DNA of 53,535 bases from an uncultured Eubacterium sp. (GCA_937915825.1 CALGGT010000070.1:1-53535), one strand, 5' to 3'. Numbered from the stretch's first letter, positions 1 to 8,401 are shown. Numbers and translations are program-made. The notes: generated by a model not told the origin, from the sequence alone.

Positions 1-2
1 TC

Positions 3-977
3 AATCTGCTGCAGGAGGTAGTCGAACAGGGGCGGGAGTTTTCTAAGTTTAATAATGATTTTATATGGTATATCAGAAGCGTGATGCTCGCCAAAACCGA
101 CACCGCGCTGGAGGAGGTCATAGATATCAATTCCGAAGATATGGCGGCGCTTAAGACCACTGCCGAACGCATAGATATGGACAGTATCATGCGTTATATC
201 CGCGAATTGTCCGAACTCACTTCACAGCTTCGCTATTCATCGCAAAAAAGGATACTGCTTGAGGTTGCGCTTATCAGACTCTGCAGACCTGCGGCGGCAG
301 GGGAGACCGTGGACGTATCCGCCGCGGCTTCATCAAATAAAGGCCCCGAAACGGCAGGGCGTCCGGAATATCCGATCAATCCAGAGTACGAGCTGGCTTT
401 GGATAATCTGAAATACCGGATAGAAGCGCTTGAAACCAAACTTACATCCGGCAGTCCCATATCCGCCGAAGCACCGGTCAAAAAAGCGCCGCTTCCCAAG
501 GCGCTTCCCGAGGATGTGCAAAAAATAAACGAACAGTGGTCACAGGTCTTAGAGGCGGTAGGTTCTCCGCTTGCGGAGTATTTGGGCAAGGCAAGGCGCT
601 CAGTGACCGGAGACGGCAGACTTGAACTGGTATGGGAAACAGACGGCGTAGAATACAAAAGAGCCGGGTCTGACGCCAACAAAGAGATGCTGAGCGCGGC
701 TATCGGCGGTATACTCGGTAAGGAGATGGAGGTGCTTTTTGTATATGCCTCCGACAGACGCGATCTTGAAGAGAATTATCCGGACATCTCCATGCTTTTA
801 CCCGGTGTTGAGATAGATACGGAGGATGGTCCGGCTTTGGGGTATTTTGATCTGCAAACAGATAAAGGAGAATCAAATGAAAGATCAGAAAATCGGTACA
901 AAATGCGTTCAGGCCGGATATACTCCCGGAAACGGGCAACCGAGGCAGATCCCTATCATACAGTCCACTACTTTTAA
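3..977 (+). CDS. dnaX: DNA polymerase III subunit gamma/tau, C-terminal part (5' truncated; 3' end probably chimeric)
   Basis: The clamp-loader subunit gamma/tau loads the beta clamp during replication; only its C-terminal portion is here. The frame is already open at the window edge, and the start of the visible protein (LLQEVVEQGREFSKF, then FIWYIRSVML) matches the DnaX helical oligomerisation region. After a low-complexity linker comes a tau-like C-terminal domain ending near VEIDTED, where DnaX proteins of this group normally stop. Here there is no stop: the frame runs some 45 more codons to 977, overlapping the start of metY by about 100 nt in another frame. Codon use differs from the rest of the window: about nine ATA isoleucine codons and many CTT leucines, against almost none and TTA/TTG downstream. 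The usual neighbours (ybaB, recR) are absent. I think the true gene content ends near 835 and what follows is a join, by assembly error or recombination. Confidence 0.8.
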   Translation, partial: NLLQEVVEQGREFSKFNNDFIWYIRSVMLAKTDTALEEVIDINSEDMAALKTTAERIDMDSIMRYIRELSELTSQLRYSSQKRILLEVALIRLCRPAAAGETVDVSAAASSNKGPETAGRPEYPINPEYELALDNLKYRIEALETKLTSGSPISAEAPVKKAPLPKALPEDVQKINEQWSQVLEAVGSPLAEYLGKARRSVTGDGRLELVWETDGVEYKRAGSDANKEMLSAAIGGILGKEMEVLFVYASDRRDLEENYPDISMLLPGVEIDTEDGPALGYFDLQTDKGESNERSENRYKMRSGRIYSRKRATEADPYHTVHYF

Positions 978-2169
978 ATACGACACAAGCGAGGACATGG
1001 GAAAGCTCTTCGATCTGGAGGCCAGCGGCTATTTCTATTCCAGACTGCAGAATCCCACGTGTGACTATGTGGCAGCTAAGATCGCGGATATGGAAGGCGG
1101 TACAGCAGGAATGCTTACTTCTTCCGGACAGGCAGCATCCATGTTATCGGTATTTAACTTAGCGGGAGCCGGGGATCACGTAATTGCGTCTACGGCTATT
1201 TACGGCGGAACGTACAATCTGTTTCATGTGACCATGCGACGCATGGGGATTGACTTTACATTTGTAGATCCTGAGTGTTCCGATGAGGAGCTGGAACAGG
1301 CGTTTCAGCCCAATACCAAGGCAGTATTTGGTGAGACCATTGCCAATCCGGCCCTGATCGTATTGGACATTGAGCGTTTTGCGAAAGCGGCTCACGCCCA
1401 TGGGGTACCGTTGATCATTGATAATACCTTTGCAACGCCCTACCTTTGCCAGCCGATTTCCTTTGGCGCGGACATTGTGATTCATTCCACGACCAAATAT
1501 TTAGATGGCCACGATGCCACCGTAGGGGGATGTATCGTTGATTCCGGGAACTTCAACTGGGATGCCCATAAAGATAAATTCCCGGGGCTTACCACGCCGG
1601 ATGAGTCCTATCATGGGATCACCTATACGGAGCGTTTTGGACAGGGCGGCGCTTACATTACCAAGTGTGTTGCTCAGCTGATGCGTGATCTGGGATGTTG
1701 TCAGGCACCGATGAACGCCTATTTGTTAAATCTTGGAATAGAGTCTTTGGCCGTTCGGATGGAACGTCATTGTGCTAATGGTTTGAAAGTGGCGGAATTC
1801 CTGGAAAACCATCCCAATGTATCCTGGGTTAATTATGCAGGGTTAAAAGGAAATCAATACTACGAGCGTGCTCAGAAGTATTTGCCAAAAGGCACCTGCG
1901 GCGTTGTATCGTTTGGCGTAAAAGGGGGAAGAGCCGGCGCGGAGGAATTTATGAAGCACTTAAAAGTGGCCATGATCGCTACCCACGTAGCAGATGCCCA
2001 TACATGTGTGTTGCATCCGGCTTCTGCTACCCATCGACAGATGAACGACGAAGAACTTCTGGCTGCCGGCGTACAACCGGATTTGATCCGTTTGTCCGTA
2101 GGAATTGAGAACATTGATGATATTATTGGAGATTTGAAACAAGCATTGGAAACTGTGAACGATCGATAA
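877..2169 (+). CDS. metY: O-acetylhomoserine sulfhydrylase
   Basis: PLP-dependent enzyme that makes homocysteine (or methionine with methanethiol) from O-acetylhomoserine and sulfide, in cytosolic methionine synthesis. The 430-residue protein has the Cys/Met metabolism PLP fold throughout: SGYFYSRLQNPT near the N-terminus, the STTKYLDGHDATVGG segment with the Schiff-base lysine, and VLHPASATHRQM with SVGIE near the C-terminus. Length is normal for MetY (about 425-440) and longer than MetB/MetC. The start at 877 follows AAAGGAG at 864-870; an in-frame ATG at 826 lacks a ribosome site and would add residues unlike the family. It is followed 22 nt later by the L,D-transpeptidase gene. Its natural upstream region, where a regulator or SAM riboswitch might sit, is replaced by the dnaX fragment. 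Confidence 0.95.
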   Translation: MKDQKIGTKCVQAGYTPGNGQPRQIPIIQSTTFKYDTSEDMGKLFDLEASGYFYSRLQNPTCDYVAAKIADMEGGTAGMLTSSGQAASMLSVFNLAGAGDHVIASTAIYGGTYNLFHVTMRRMGIDFTFVDPECSDEELEQAFQPNTKAVFGETIANPALIVLDIERFAKAAHAHGVPLIIDNTFATPYLCQPISFGADIVIHSTTKYLDGHDATVGGCIVDSGNFNWDAHKDKFPGLTTPDESYHGITYTERFGQGGAYITKCVAQLMRDLGCCQAPMNAYLLNLGIESLAVRMERHCANGLKVAEFLENHPNVSWVNYAGLKGNQYYERAQKYLPKGTCGVVSFGVKGGRAGAEEFMKHLKVAMIATHVADAHTCVLHPASATHRQMNDEELLAAGVQPDLIRLSVGIENIDDIIGDLKQALETVNDR

Positions 2170-2191
2170 CAATTAAGGGAGAGATGGAAAG

Positions 2192-4165
2192 ATGAATCGT
2201 GATATGAAACGTAGGATTGCAGGAACTTTGGCTTTGGCTCTGTTGCTAAGCTCATTTTCCGGAATGACGGCAAAAACAAAGTTGTACGCAAAAACGATGA
2301 AACAAGGAGCCATTCGTTTGGAAGATGCAGGGGCATCAGCAAGTGCCGGTGCAAGTGCCGGGGCAAGTGCCCAGGTCTCTTCTTCCCAGGAGCCTCAAAG
2401 CAGTGCGGCAAGCAGTTTGGATCCGTCCGCTTCCGCCGGTGTATCCGCAAGTCCTGCATCTTCGGCAGCCTCGTCGGCAACTCCTGCGGGGACATTTTTC
2501 GCTACTTTGAAGGTAGCTGGAAGTTCTTCCAAAGCGAAAAGAACCACAACCTTGTCCATGTCGGATGAGTCTTACAAAGGATTGGGAAAAGTGGGGATCT
2601 ATATTTGGGCGTCCAATACCGATGAGAGTACGGCGGTACTAGCCTCTGAAGAAGTAGAGGTTACAGGAAAGAGTATGACCTTTACGTTGGATGTGAAAAA
2701 AGGAACCAATGTGTATGGAACCTGGAATGCCAAGGCTGTATTTACCCCTGCCACCGGGAAGAAATCCGTGTTGGCAAACACCGAATACAAACTGGCGCCG
2801 ACCTGTTCCAAGTTTTTAGTTGTTAAGAACAAGAAGCTGGAAAAGGCAGCTGCATTCCGTGTGTCGTTACAAAAAGCAGCCAATGCCTATGGGATCAAGA
2901 AGGTGGTATTTCACGTTTATAACGAGAAGAATGCCGATGTGTTAACGGAAACCGGTAAGCTGAATGACAAGAAGACCAAGTATATCGCGGATATTTCCCT
3001 GAAGAAATTAAAATATCGATTGGTGAAATACACGGTAAAAGCTGTGATCACCGATTCCACCGGAAAAGATTTTACGTTGGTGAAGAAAGTGACCGCCGAT
3101 GAGAACATCCAAAAGGGGACCATTCGTGTGAAGAAGAAAGAGGCGGTTGGAACCATCTCTCTTCGCGGGGCTTACATGCCCGGAAACATTAAGAAAGTAC
3201 AAATGGTCGTGTATCATATGGTGAAAGGAAAATATAAGAAGAAGGGCACCTATGATGCGAAACTGGATCAGAAAAAAACCAGCTATGTGGCCGATATTAC
3301 CCATGAAGATCATGGAAAGTACCGGGTGAAAGCCATTGCTTATACAGCTTGGGATACGCCTTATTATATGGGTAAGGAAGAATATACGTTTAAGAAGAGT
3401 GAAATGGGAAAGAACGGCTGGAAGTTCATTAAATACGCAGGGAAGAAATATAAGGTTTATTACAAGAATAATCAGATCGTAACGGACCTTACGAAGATCC
3501 TGAATATTAAGGAAAGCAATTCTTCCAACGAGAATCATTTTTACATCGAGGTAAACCGAGCGGCCTGTACGGTAACGGTGTATGCTTATGATTCAGAGAC
3601 TAAGAAATACGACATTCCCGTTCGCTGCTTCGCAGTTTCCGTGGGAAGAGATACTTCAACGGTAGCCGGAACGTCCGGATTGAATGAGAATTCGTCTTAT
3701 ACGCCGGTGGGAACGTATTCGATCTGTTCCAACGGTCAAACGGTGAAATATACCTTAAAGACCATGAATGAACCGGATGGAAGCGTTTGCTATGCCCGTT
3801 GGGCGTCTCATATTGTGGGAAATGTATATTTTCACGCGGTTGCGGTAAGCGCTCAATCCCATTATGCATTAAGCGCTTCCAATTATAATCGTTTGGGAAG
3901 TCCTGCCAGTGCCGGATGTATTCGTATGCAGGTGGCAGATGCCAAATGGATTTACGATTATGCTTCCAGTGGAAGCGTGGTTAAAATTGTAAAGGGGAAT
4001 TCCCAGAAGCCCGGTCCTTTGGGAAAACCCACCAACTTTAAGATCAATGGAGTGAGCTACGATCCGACGGATCCGGCGGTTCCTTTGTCCAGAAAGAAGG
4101 CGGATTTTAAAGCAGGACGTATTAATGGATATTTAACCAAGAGTGGGAAACGAGTAACGAAGTAA
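2192..4165 (+). CDS. Secreted L,D-transpeptidase (YkuD) with GBS-Bsp-like repeats
   Basis: Likely forms 3-3 cross-links in peptidoglycan or attaches proteins to it, outside the membrane. The 657-residue protein has a signal peptide (MNRDMKRR then a hydrophobic stretch, about 1-30), an Ala/Ser-rich linker about residues 45-105, and about three beta-rich repeats of roughly 90-100 residues (about 107-205, 210-310, 310-405) that look like GBS-Bsp-like modules. The YkuD domain occupies about 450-605. His548 (YFHAV) and Cys576 (SAGCIRM) fit the catalytic pair. The residue before the Gly-Cys is Ala575 instead of the histidine of the canonical SHGC motif. A Lys/Arg-rich tail follows. The repeats and basic charge suggest wall binding (inference). 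Confidence 0.88.
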   Translation: MNRDMKRRIAGTLALALLLSSFSGMTAKTKLYAKTMKQGAIRLEDAGASASAGASAGASAQVSSSQEPQSSAASSLDPSASAGVSASPASSAASSATPAGTFFATLKVAGSSSKAKRTTTLSMSDESYKGLGKVGIYIWASNTDESTAVLASEEVEVTGKSMTFTLDVKKGTNVYGTWNAKAVFTPATGKKSVLANTEYKLAPTCSKFLVVKNKKLEKAAAFRVSLQKAANAYGIKKVVFHVYNEKNADVLTETGKLNDKKTKYIADISLKKLKYRLVKYTVKAVITDSTGKDFTLVKKVTADENIQKGTIRVKKKEAVGTISLRGAYMPGNIKKVQMVVYHMVKGKYKKKGTYDAKLDQKKTSYVADITHEDHGKYRVKAIAYTAWDTPYYMGKEEYTFKKSEMGKNGWKFIKYAGKKYKVYYKNNQIVTDLTKILNIKESNSSNENHFYIEVNRAACTVTVYAYDSETKKYDIPVRCFAVSVGRDTSTVAGTSGLNENSSYTPVGTYSICSNGQTVKYTLKTMNEPDGSVCYARWASHIVGNVYFHAVAVSAQSHYALSASNYNRLGSPASAGCIRMQVADAKWIYDYASSGSVVKIVKGNSQKPGPLGKPTNFKINGVSYDPTDPAVPLSRKKADFKAGRINGYLTKSGKRVTK

Positions 4166-4301
4166 GAAATTTAACATTCATGAGTCGGTGAAGGGGTCTG
4201 GATTTGTGAAGGATCCCTGAATCTTTGGAGGGAACCATCCTTGAGGAAGAGTACTGGAATTCGTGAATGAAACATAAATTGTGAACTGGAGGGGTTTCTG
4301 C

Positions 4302-5654
4302 ATGAGTGTAGCAGGCATTGTGGCGTCGATTATTTTTCTTATCATGTTTGTATTGATCGTTATGGATAAGATTGAGAGACAATACGTTACGTTAGGGTGT
4401 GGATTTGCCATGCTGGTTATTGTGTTTGGGTTGATTCTTCAGGATGCCAATGGAATCTGGGAAATCCTGAATTTGAAAACCTTCGCAACACCGGGTTTCT
4501 GGTATTCTAAGTCGGAAGCGGCAGAAAATGGAGGAATCAACTGGCAGACCATTGTGTTTATCGCTGGTATGATGGTGATGGTAGAGGGAATGGCCCGTGT
4601 GGGATTTTTCCGTTGGTTGTGTATGAAGATCGCCAAACTGGTAAAGTATAAGACCATGCCGTTGTTGATCGCATTTATGATCATGGCAGCGGTTTTATCC
4701 ATGTTCATTGACAGTATTACCGTGATCTTATTCTTAGCCGCGGTAACCATTGAGTTATCCCAGATCCTGGAATTTAATCCGGTATCCATGATCATTGGCG
4801 AGATCTTTTGCGCAAACTTAGGAGGCGCGGCCACCATGTGTGGAGATCCGCCCAATATTATTATCGGAACCTCCCTGGGCTTAACGTTTTTTGACTTTTT
4901 ATTAAACACGGGATTGATTTCCTTGATCTCCATGGTGTTGATCATTTATTATTTCTATTTGATCAACCGTAAGAAATATGGAAATGCGGAAACGCCGGAT
5001 GTAAACAAACTCCCGGATATGGAACAATTGATCCTGGATAAAAAGGGATTTGTTCTCAGCTGTTTTGTATTTGGAGTTGTGGTTGTCCTGTTGATCACCC
5101 ATGCAACCACGGGAATCACCGTATCTACCATTGGCGTGATCGCCACGGTATTAACGCTGATCTTTGCCGGAAGAAATATTCCTCAGGTGCTCCTGCGTGT
5201 GGATTATCACACTCTGACTTTCTTTATCGGGCTTTTTGTTGTAGTTGGAGGTTTGGAAAAAACCGGAGTACTGGAAGCGATTGCCGGCCTGATCGAGAAG
5301 ATCAGCGGGGATAACTTAATCTTTATGATCTTGATCATTATATGGTTCTCAGCGGTTGCCAGCGCGTTTGTGGATAATATTCCTTTCTCGGCAACGATGA
5401 TCCCCATTATTGAAACATTGTCAACGGCCACGGGACTTCCCCTTGAAACTTTTGCATGGGCCTTGTCCATTGGTACCGATATTGGTGGAAATGCTACGCC
5501 GATTGGTGCTTCGGCGAATGTGGTGGGGATTTCCGTATCGGCAAAGGCCGGTCATCCCATTGGATGGAAGGAATATTGCAAGGCCGCGGTTCCTGCTACG
5601 GTGATCGTTCTGGCAACGGGAAGCGTGATCATCGTATTGCGGTACCTGATATAG
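4302..5654 (+). CDS. ArsB/NhaD-type (SLC13 superfamily) ion transporter
   Basis: Integral membrane permease of the ion transporter superfamily that holds ArsB, NhaD and CitM. The 450-residue protein has about 11-12 hydrophobic segments. The two pseudo-symmetric halves each carry a signature loop: CGDPPNIIIGTSLG about residues 185-198, and GNATPIGASANVVG in the C-terminal half, with SMFIDSITVILF and SAFVDNIPFSATM as the paired discontinuous helices. Substrate (arsenite, Na+/H+, or a carboxylate) cannot be read from the sequence, and no arsenic genes are nearby. I start at ATG 4302, behind GGAGGGG at 4288-4294; the GTG at 4281 lies upstream of that site. It stands alone and is closed by a terminator at 5721. 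Confidence 0.88.
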   Translation: MSVAGIVASIIFLIMFVLIVMDKIERQYVTLGCGFAMLVIVFGLILQDANGIWEILNLKTFATPGFWYSKSEAAENGGINWQTIVFIAGMMVMVEGMARVGFFRWLCMKIAKLVKYKTMPLLIAFMIMAAVLSMFIDSITVILFLAAVTIELSQILEFNPVSMIIGEIFCANLGGAATMCGDPPNIIIGTSLGLTFFDFLLNTGLISLISMVLIIYYFYLINRKKYGNAETPDVNKLPDMEQLILDKKGFVLSCFVFGVVVVLLITHATTGITVSTIGVIATVLTLIFAGRNIPQVLLRVDYHTLTFFIGLFVVVGGLEKTGVLEAIAGLIEKISGDNLIFMILIIIWFSAVASAFVDNIPFSATMIPIIETLSTATGLPLETFAWALSIGTDIGGNATPIGASANVVGISVSAKAGHPIGWKEYCKAAVPATVIVLATGSVIIVLRYLI

Positions 5655-5686
5655 GATGATTGCAAGAAAGTTTGATTGCAAGGAAG
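5655..5686 (+). repeat. 2 x 16-bp imperfect tandem repeat directly after the permease stop
   Basis: Units GATGATTGCAAGAAAG (5655-5670) and TTTGATTGCAAGGAAG (5671-5686) match at 13 of 16 positions and begin immediately after the TAG at 5652-5654. One of six similar short duplications at gene 3' ends in this window. Confidence 0.75.
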
Positions 5687-5720
5687 AATCTATGTCATTG
5701 AGAATGATATAAGATAAATC

Positions 5721-5754
5721 GAAAAGCTCTCTAAAAGATTAGAGAGCTTTTCAT
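5721..5754 (+). terminator. Rho-independent terminator after the permease
   Basis: A perfect 14-bp stem, GAAAAGCTCTCTAA (5721-5734) with its complement (5739-5752), and a 4-nt AAGA loop. The stem ends in TTTT, so it may act for the plus-strand gene. The A-run on the other side may also let it serve the minus-strand tRNA transcript. Confidence 0.85.
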
Positions 5755-5784
5755 AAAGTGAAAATTAATTGAACAATCGAAAAA

Positions 5785-5858
<74 letters not shown>

Positions 5859-5869
5859 ACAACAAATTG

Positions 5870-5898
5870 ATTATATCACGGTAAATTAAAAAATGCAA
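5870..5898 (-). promoter_or_regulatory. Sigma-A promoter of tRNA-Pro
   Basis: On the minus strand, TTGCAT (5898-5893), a 17-bp spacer, and TATAAT (5875-5870) with an upstream TGA giving an extended -10. The -10 box ends 11 bp before the tRNA 5' end at 5858. Confidence 0.75.
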
Positions 5899-5924
5899 CA
5901 ACAAATTTAGAAAATTTTAAATAA

Positions 5925-6013
5925 GCGTTGCGATTCACAGTTGATTTGGCATGGCATCCCACGAAAGCTCGCTTTCGAGCGCGACGCCTGACTTAACCGT
6001 TGAATCGCGATGC
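5925..6013 (+). other. Long imperfect hairpin, possible structured RNA
   Basis: The outer arms GCGTTGCGATTCA (5925-5937) and TGAATCGCGATGC (6001-6013) pair over 13 positions. The only two non-Watson-Crick positions are G-U pairs in plus-strand RNA. Further inside, GTTGA (5940-5944) can pair with TTAAC (5993-5997), then TTTGGC with GCCTGA with one mismatch, and the tip is CGAAAG-CTCG-CTTTCG (5962-5977). No U-run follows, so it is not a standard terminator. I do not recognise the family. It sits in the 457-nt gene-free stretch 5655-6111, between the tRNA-Pro promoter and the cobW promoter. Confidence 0.5.
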
Positions 6014-6029
6014 ATCCGCAACAAATATT

Positions 6030-6058
6030 TTGACATTTGCCGGAAAATGATATATTAT
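6030..6058 (+). promoter_or_regulatory. Sigma-A promoter of the cobW pair
   Basis: TTGACA at 6030-6035, a 17-bp spacer and TATTAT at 6053-6058. The ribosome site GAGAAGGAGA lies shortly before the ATG at 6112. No clear Zur-type palindrome was found around it. Confidence 0.8.
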
Positions 6059-6111
6059 ATTTGAGAAGATGAAACGAAAACGTACGAAACGCGAGAAGGA
6101 GATGGAAAAAC

Positions 6112-7365
6112 ATGACGAAGATTGATATTTTTTCCGGTTTTTTAGGTGCCGGTAAAACGACATTGATTAAGAAACTGATCCAGGAAGTGTTCCATGGTCA
6201 GAAGATCGTATTGATTGAAAATGAATTTGGGGAAATTGGCATTGACGGCGGATTTCTGAAAGATTCCGGCATTCAGATCAATGAGATGAATTCCGGTTGT
6301 ATCTGTTGTTCTTTGGTAGGAGATTTTGGAACGGCGTTGAAACAGGTTTTGAATGAGTATCATCCGGATCGTATTTTGATCGAGCCTTCCGGCGTTGGAA
6401 AATTATCCGATGTCATCCGTGCTGTCTTGGATGTGAAAGAGAAAAATGCGGATATGGATATGGAATTAAACAGCTTTGTAGCTGTAGCGGATGCCACAAA
6501 GTGCGATATGTATATGAAGAATTTCGGTGAGTTCTATAACAATCAGATTGAACATGCCGGAACCATTGTGTTAAGCAGAACGGCCGGAATGTCGGTGGAA
6601 GCTTTGGATCAATGTGTAGCCACATTAAAAGAGCACAATACCGAAGCAAATATTATTACCACACCTTGGGAGCAGATTACAGGAGAACAGATTTTGTCGG
6701 CCATTGAGCATGATAATACGTTGATGGAGGAATTGCTGGCAGAAGAAGCAAAGCACGATCATCACCATCATCACGACCATGACCACGAGCATGAGCATCA
6801 TCACGACCATGACCATGACCACGAGCATGAGCATCATCACGATCATGACCATGACCACGAGCATGACCACGAGCACGATCATGAGCATGACCACGAGCAC
6901 CATCATGACCATGATCACGACCATGATCACGACCATGATCATGAGCATCATCACGACCACGACCATGATCATGAGCATCATCACGACCATGACCATGACC
7001 ACGAGCATCATCACGATCACGACCATGACCATGAGCATCATCATGATCACGACCATGATCATTGCCACCATCACCATCATCATGCGGATGAGGTATTTGC
7101 CAGTGTGGGAATTGAAACAGCTCATGCTTACACAGAGGAGGAAATTCAGGAGATCCTGAATCAATTGGCCGTAGTGGAGAACAATCCCTTGGGAATGATC
7201 CTTCGTGCTAAGGGAATTGTGGCATCCACGGAGGGAGAGTGGATTCATTTTGATATGGTTCCCGGTGAAACGGAAATACGAAGAGGACCGTCAGACTACA
7301 CGGGTAGAATATGTGTAATCGGTTCCGAGTTAAAGGAAGACAAAGTGAAAGAACTTTTTAAATAA
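6112..7365 (+). CDS. CobW/COG0523 GTPase with a very long His-rich metal-binding insert
   Basis: A P-loop GTPase of the metallochaperone family (YjiA, ZNG1, YciC) that hands metal, usually zinc, to client proteins in the cytosol. Of 417 residues, 1-210 form the G domain: Walker A GFLGAGKTT (residues 9-17), the family metal motif GCICC (62-66), and SRTA where NKxD would be. Residues 215-324 consist almost only of His, Asp and Glu (about 67 His in 110), with the 10-residue unit HDHEHHHDHD repeated four times near the end and a lone Cys. Residues about 330-417 are the CobW C-terminal domain. Bacterial COG0523 His tracts are often far shorter. The second CobW gene starts 12 nt after the stop, so they are likely co-transcribed. 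Metal identity is inferred. Confidence 0.92.
   Translation: MTKIDIFSGFLGAGKTTLIKKLIQEVFHGQKIVLIENEFGEIGIDGGFLKDSGIQINEMNSGCICCSLVGDFGTALKQVLNEYHPDRILIEPSGVGKLSDVIRAVLDVKEKNADMDMELNSFVAVADATKCDMYMKNFGEFYNNQIEHAGTIVLSRTAGMSVEALDQCVATLKEHNTEANIITTPWEQITGEQILSAIEHDNTLMEELLAEEAKHDHHHHHDHDHEHEHHHDHDHDHEHEHHHDHDHDHEHDHEHDHEHDHEHHHDHDHDHDHDHDHEHHHDHDHDHEHHHDHDHDHEHHHDHDHDHEHHHDHDHDHCHHHHHHADEVFASVGIETAHAYTEEEIQEILNQLAVVENNPLGMILRAKGIVASTEGEWIHFDMVPGETEIRRGPSDYTGRICVIGSELKEDKVKELFK
6754..7083 (+). repeat. In-frame tandem repeat encoding the His/Asp/Glu tract
   Basis: 330 bp of CAY, GAY and GAG codons. From about residue 275 it is a regular 30-bp (10-codon) repeat in four copies. Synonymous CAT/CAC and GAT/GAC choices vary between copies, so the copies are not all recent exact duplications. 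Length may be unreliable in a short-read assembly. Confidence 0.85.
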
Positions 7366-7377
7366 GAGGTTGATTAC

Positions 7378-8331
7378 ATGTTTGGGAAGAAAGATATTCC
7401 GGTTTATTTGTTCACCGGATTTTTGGAAAGTGGAAAGACCACCTGCATTCAGGATGTGATTGATGAGGGGAATTTTTCCGACGGAAGTAAGACGTTGTAT
7501 TTGTCCTGTGAAGAAGGGGCGAAAGCCATTGACGATCAGGTCTTAATGGCCAATCGTATGTCCTTTGCCACATGGGACGAGGAGCAAAGTTTAACCGAAG
7601 ATGTCTGCACGAAATTGGAAAAGAAATATAAGCCGGACCGGGTTGTGATCGAATATAACGGATTATGGGATATCAAGCGTTTAACCGATGAAGTTCTGCC
7701 GGAACATTGGTTTGTGGTACAAACCTTTACAACGGTGAACGCGTCTACCTATCAGCTGTATTCTCAAAATTTCCGGGCCTGGCTGACCGCTCATTTCCAG
7801 AATGCGGATCTGGTGATCTTTAACCGATGTCAGGAAGGATTCGATAAACCGGCAGCCAGACGCAGTGTGAAGGCGATCAATCGTATGGCCCAGGTTTTGT
7901 TTGAGGCGGAGGATGGAAGTGTTATTACCGATATCAATGAGGAATTGCCCTATGATATTCATCAGGATACCATCGAATTGGAAGACGATGATTACGGGTT
8001 ATGGTATCTGGATATTACCGAACATCCGGAAAAATACGAAGGAAAGACCATGGTGTTTAAGGGGCAGGTATTTCGTAAGCCGGGATTTCCACCTCGAAGT
8101 TTTGTGCCGGTTCGAAAGGCGATGACTTGCTGTGTGGAGGATATCGCGCCCATAGGATTTATGTGCTTTTCCAACGATGAATCCAAATATAAGACCAATA
8201 GCTGGGTTCGGGTTACGGCGAAGGTAGAACTCCGGAAGGTTCCCAATGAGCCCAGGTACTATCCGGTTCTGTGTGCCACCTCTCTGCAAGAGGATCAACC
8301 GCCGAAAGAAGAGGTTGTATACTTTACCTGA
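7378..8331 (+). CDS. CobW-like GTPase fused to a DUF1980/TIGR03943-type C-terminal domain
   Basis: The 317-residue protein opens with a CobW-like P-loop, FTGFLESGKTTC (residues 12-23), but the family GCxCC motif is replaced by LSCEEG and NKxD by NRCQ, so its metal chemistry probably differs from its neighbour's. From about residue 205 the C-terminal part (YLDITEHPEKYEGKTMVFKG, VRKAMTCCVEDIAPIGFMCF) resembles the DUF1980/TIGR03943 proteins that in Bacillus (YcgQ/YcgR) accompany a permease and sit in the zinc-starvation response with YciC. No permease partner is seen here. The gene follows cobW by 12 nt with GAGG before its ATG. A joint role in metal supply is inferred. Confidence 0.8.
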   Translation: MFGKKDIPVYLFTGFLESGKTTCIQDVIDEGNFSDGSKTLYLSCEEGAKAIDDQVLMANRMSFATWDEEQSLTEDVCTKLEKKYKPDRVVIEYNGLWDIKRLTDEVLPEHWFVVQTFTTVNASTYQLYSQNFRAWLTAHFQNADLVIFNRCQEGFDKPAARRSVKAINRMAQVLFEAEDGSVITDINEELPYDIHQDTIELEDDDYGLWYLDITEHPEKYEGKTMVFKGQVFRKPGFPPRSFVPVRKAMTCCVEDIAPIGFMCFSNDESKYKTNSWVRVTAKVELRKVPNEPRYYPVLCATSLQEDQPPKEEVVYFT

Positions 8332-8343
8332 TTATGGTACAAT
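8315..8343 (+). promoter_or_regulatory. Promoter of icd, overlapping the end of the upstream gene
   Basis: TTGTAT (8315-8320), 17-bp spacer, TACAAT (8338-8343) preceded by TGG (extended -10). It overlaps the last codons and stop of the CobW-DUF1980 gene. Confidence 0.6.
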
Positions 8344-8401
8344 TAGGGTAGAAAAGTGCGTTTATAACGTGTAAGATCAAGAAAGAATAAGAGGAATGAA
8401 C

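Noticed and set aside
826..876. Longer start for metY at ATG 826
   Set aside because: AAAGGAG directly precedes ATG 877, and the extra 17 residues do not look like MetY; that stretch may also be beyond the assembly join.
6625..7248. Minus-strand open frame rich in Met and Val opposite the His tract
   Set aside because: It is the antisense shadow of CAY/GAY codons; no ribosome site and no homology expected.
6112..7365. His6-like end of the His tract as a cloning tag
   Set aside because: It is one part of a natural 110-residue metal tract inside a CobW protein, not at a terminus, with no vector sequence beside it.
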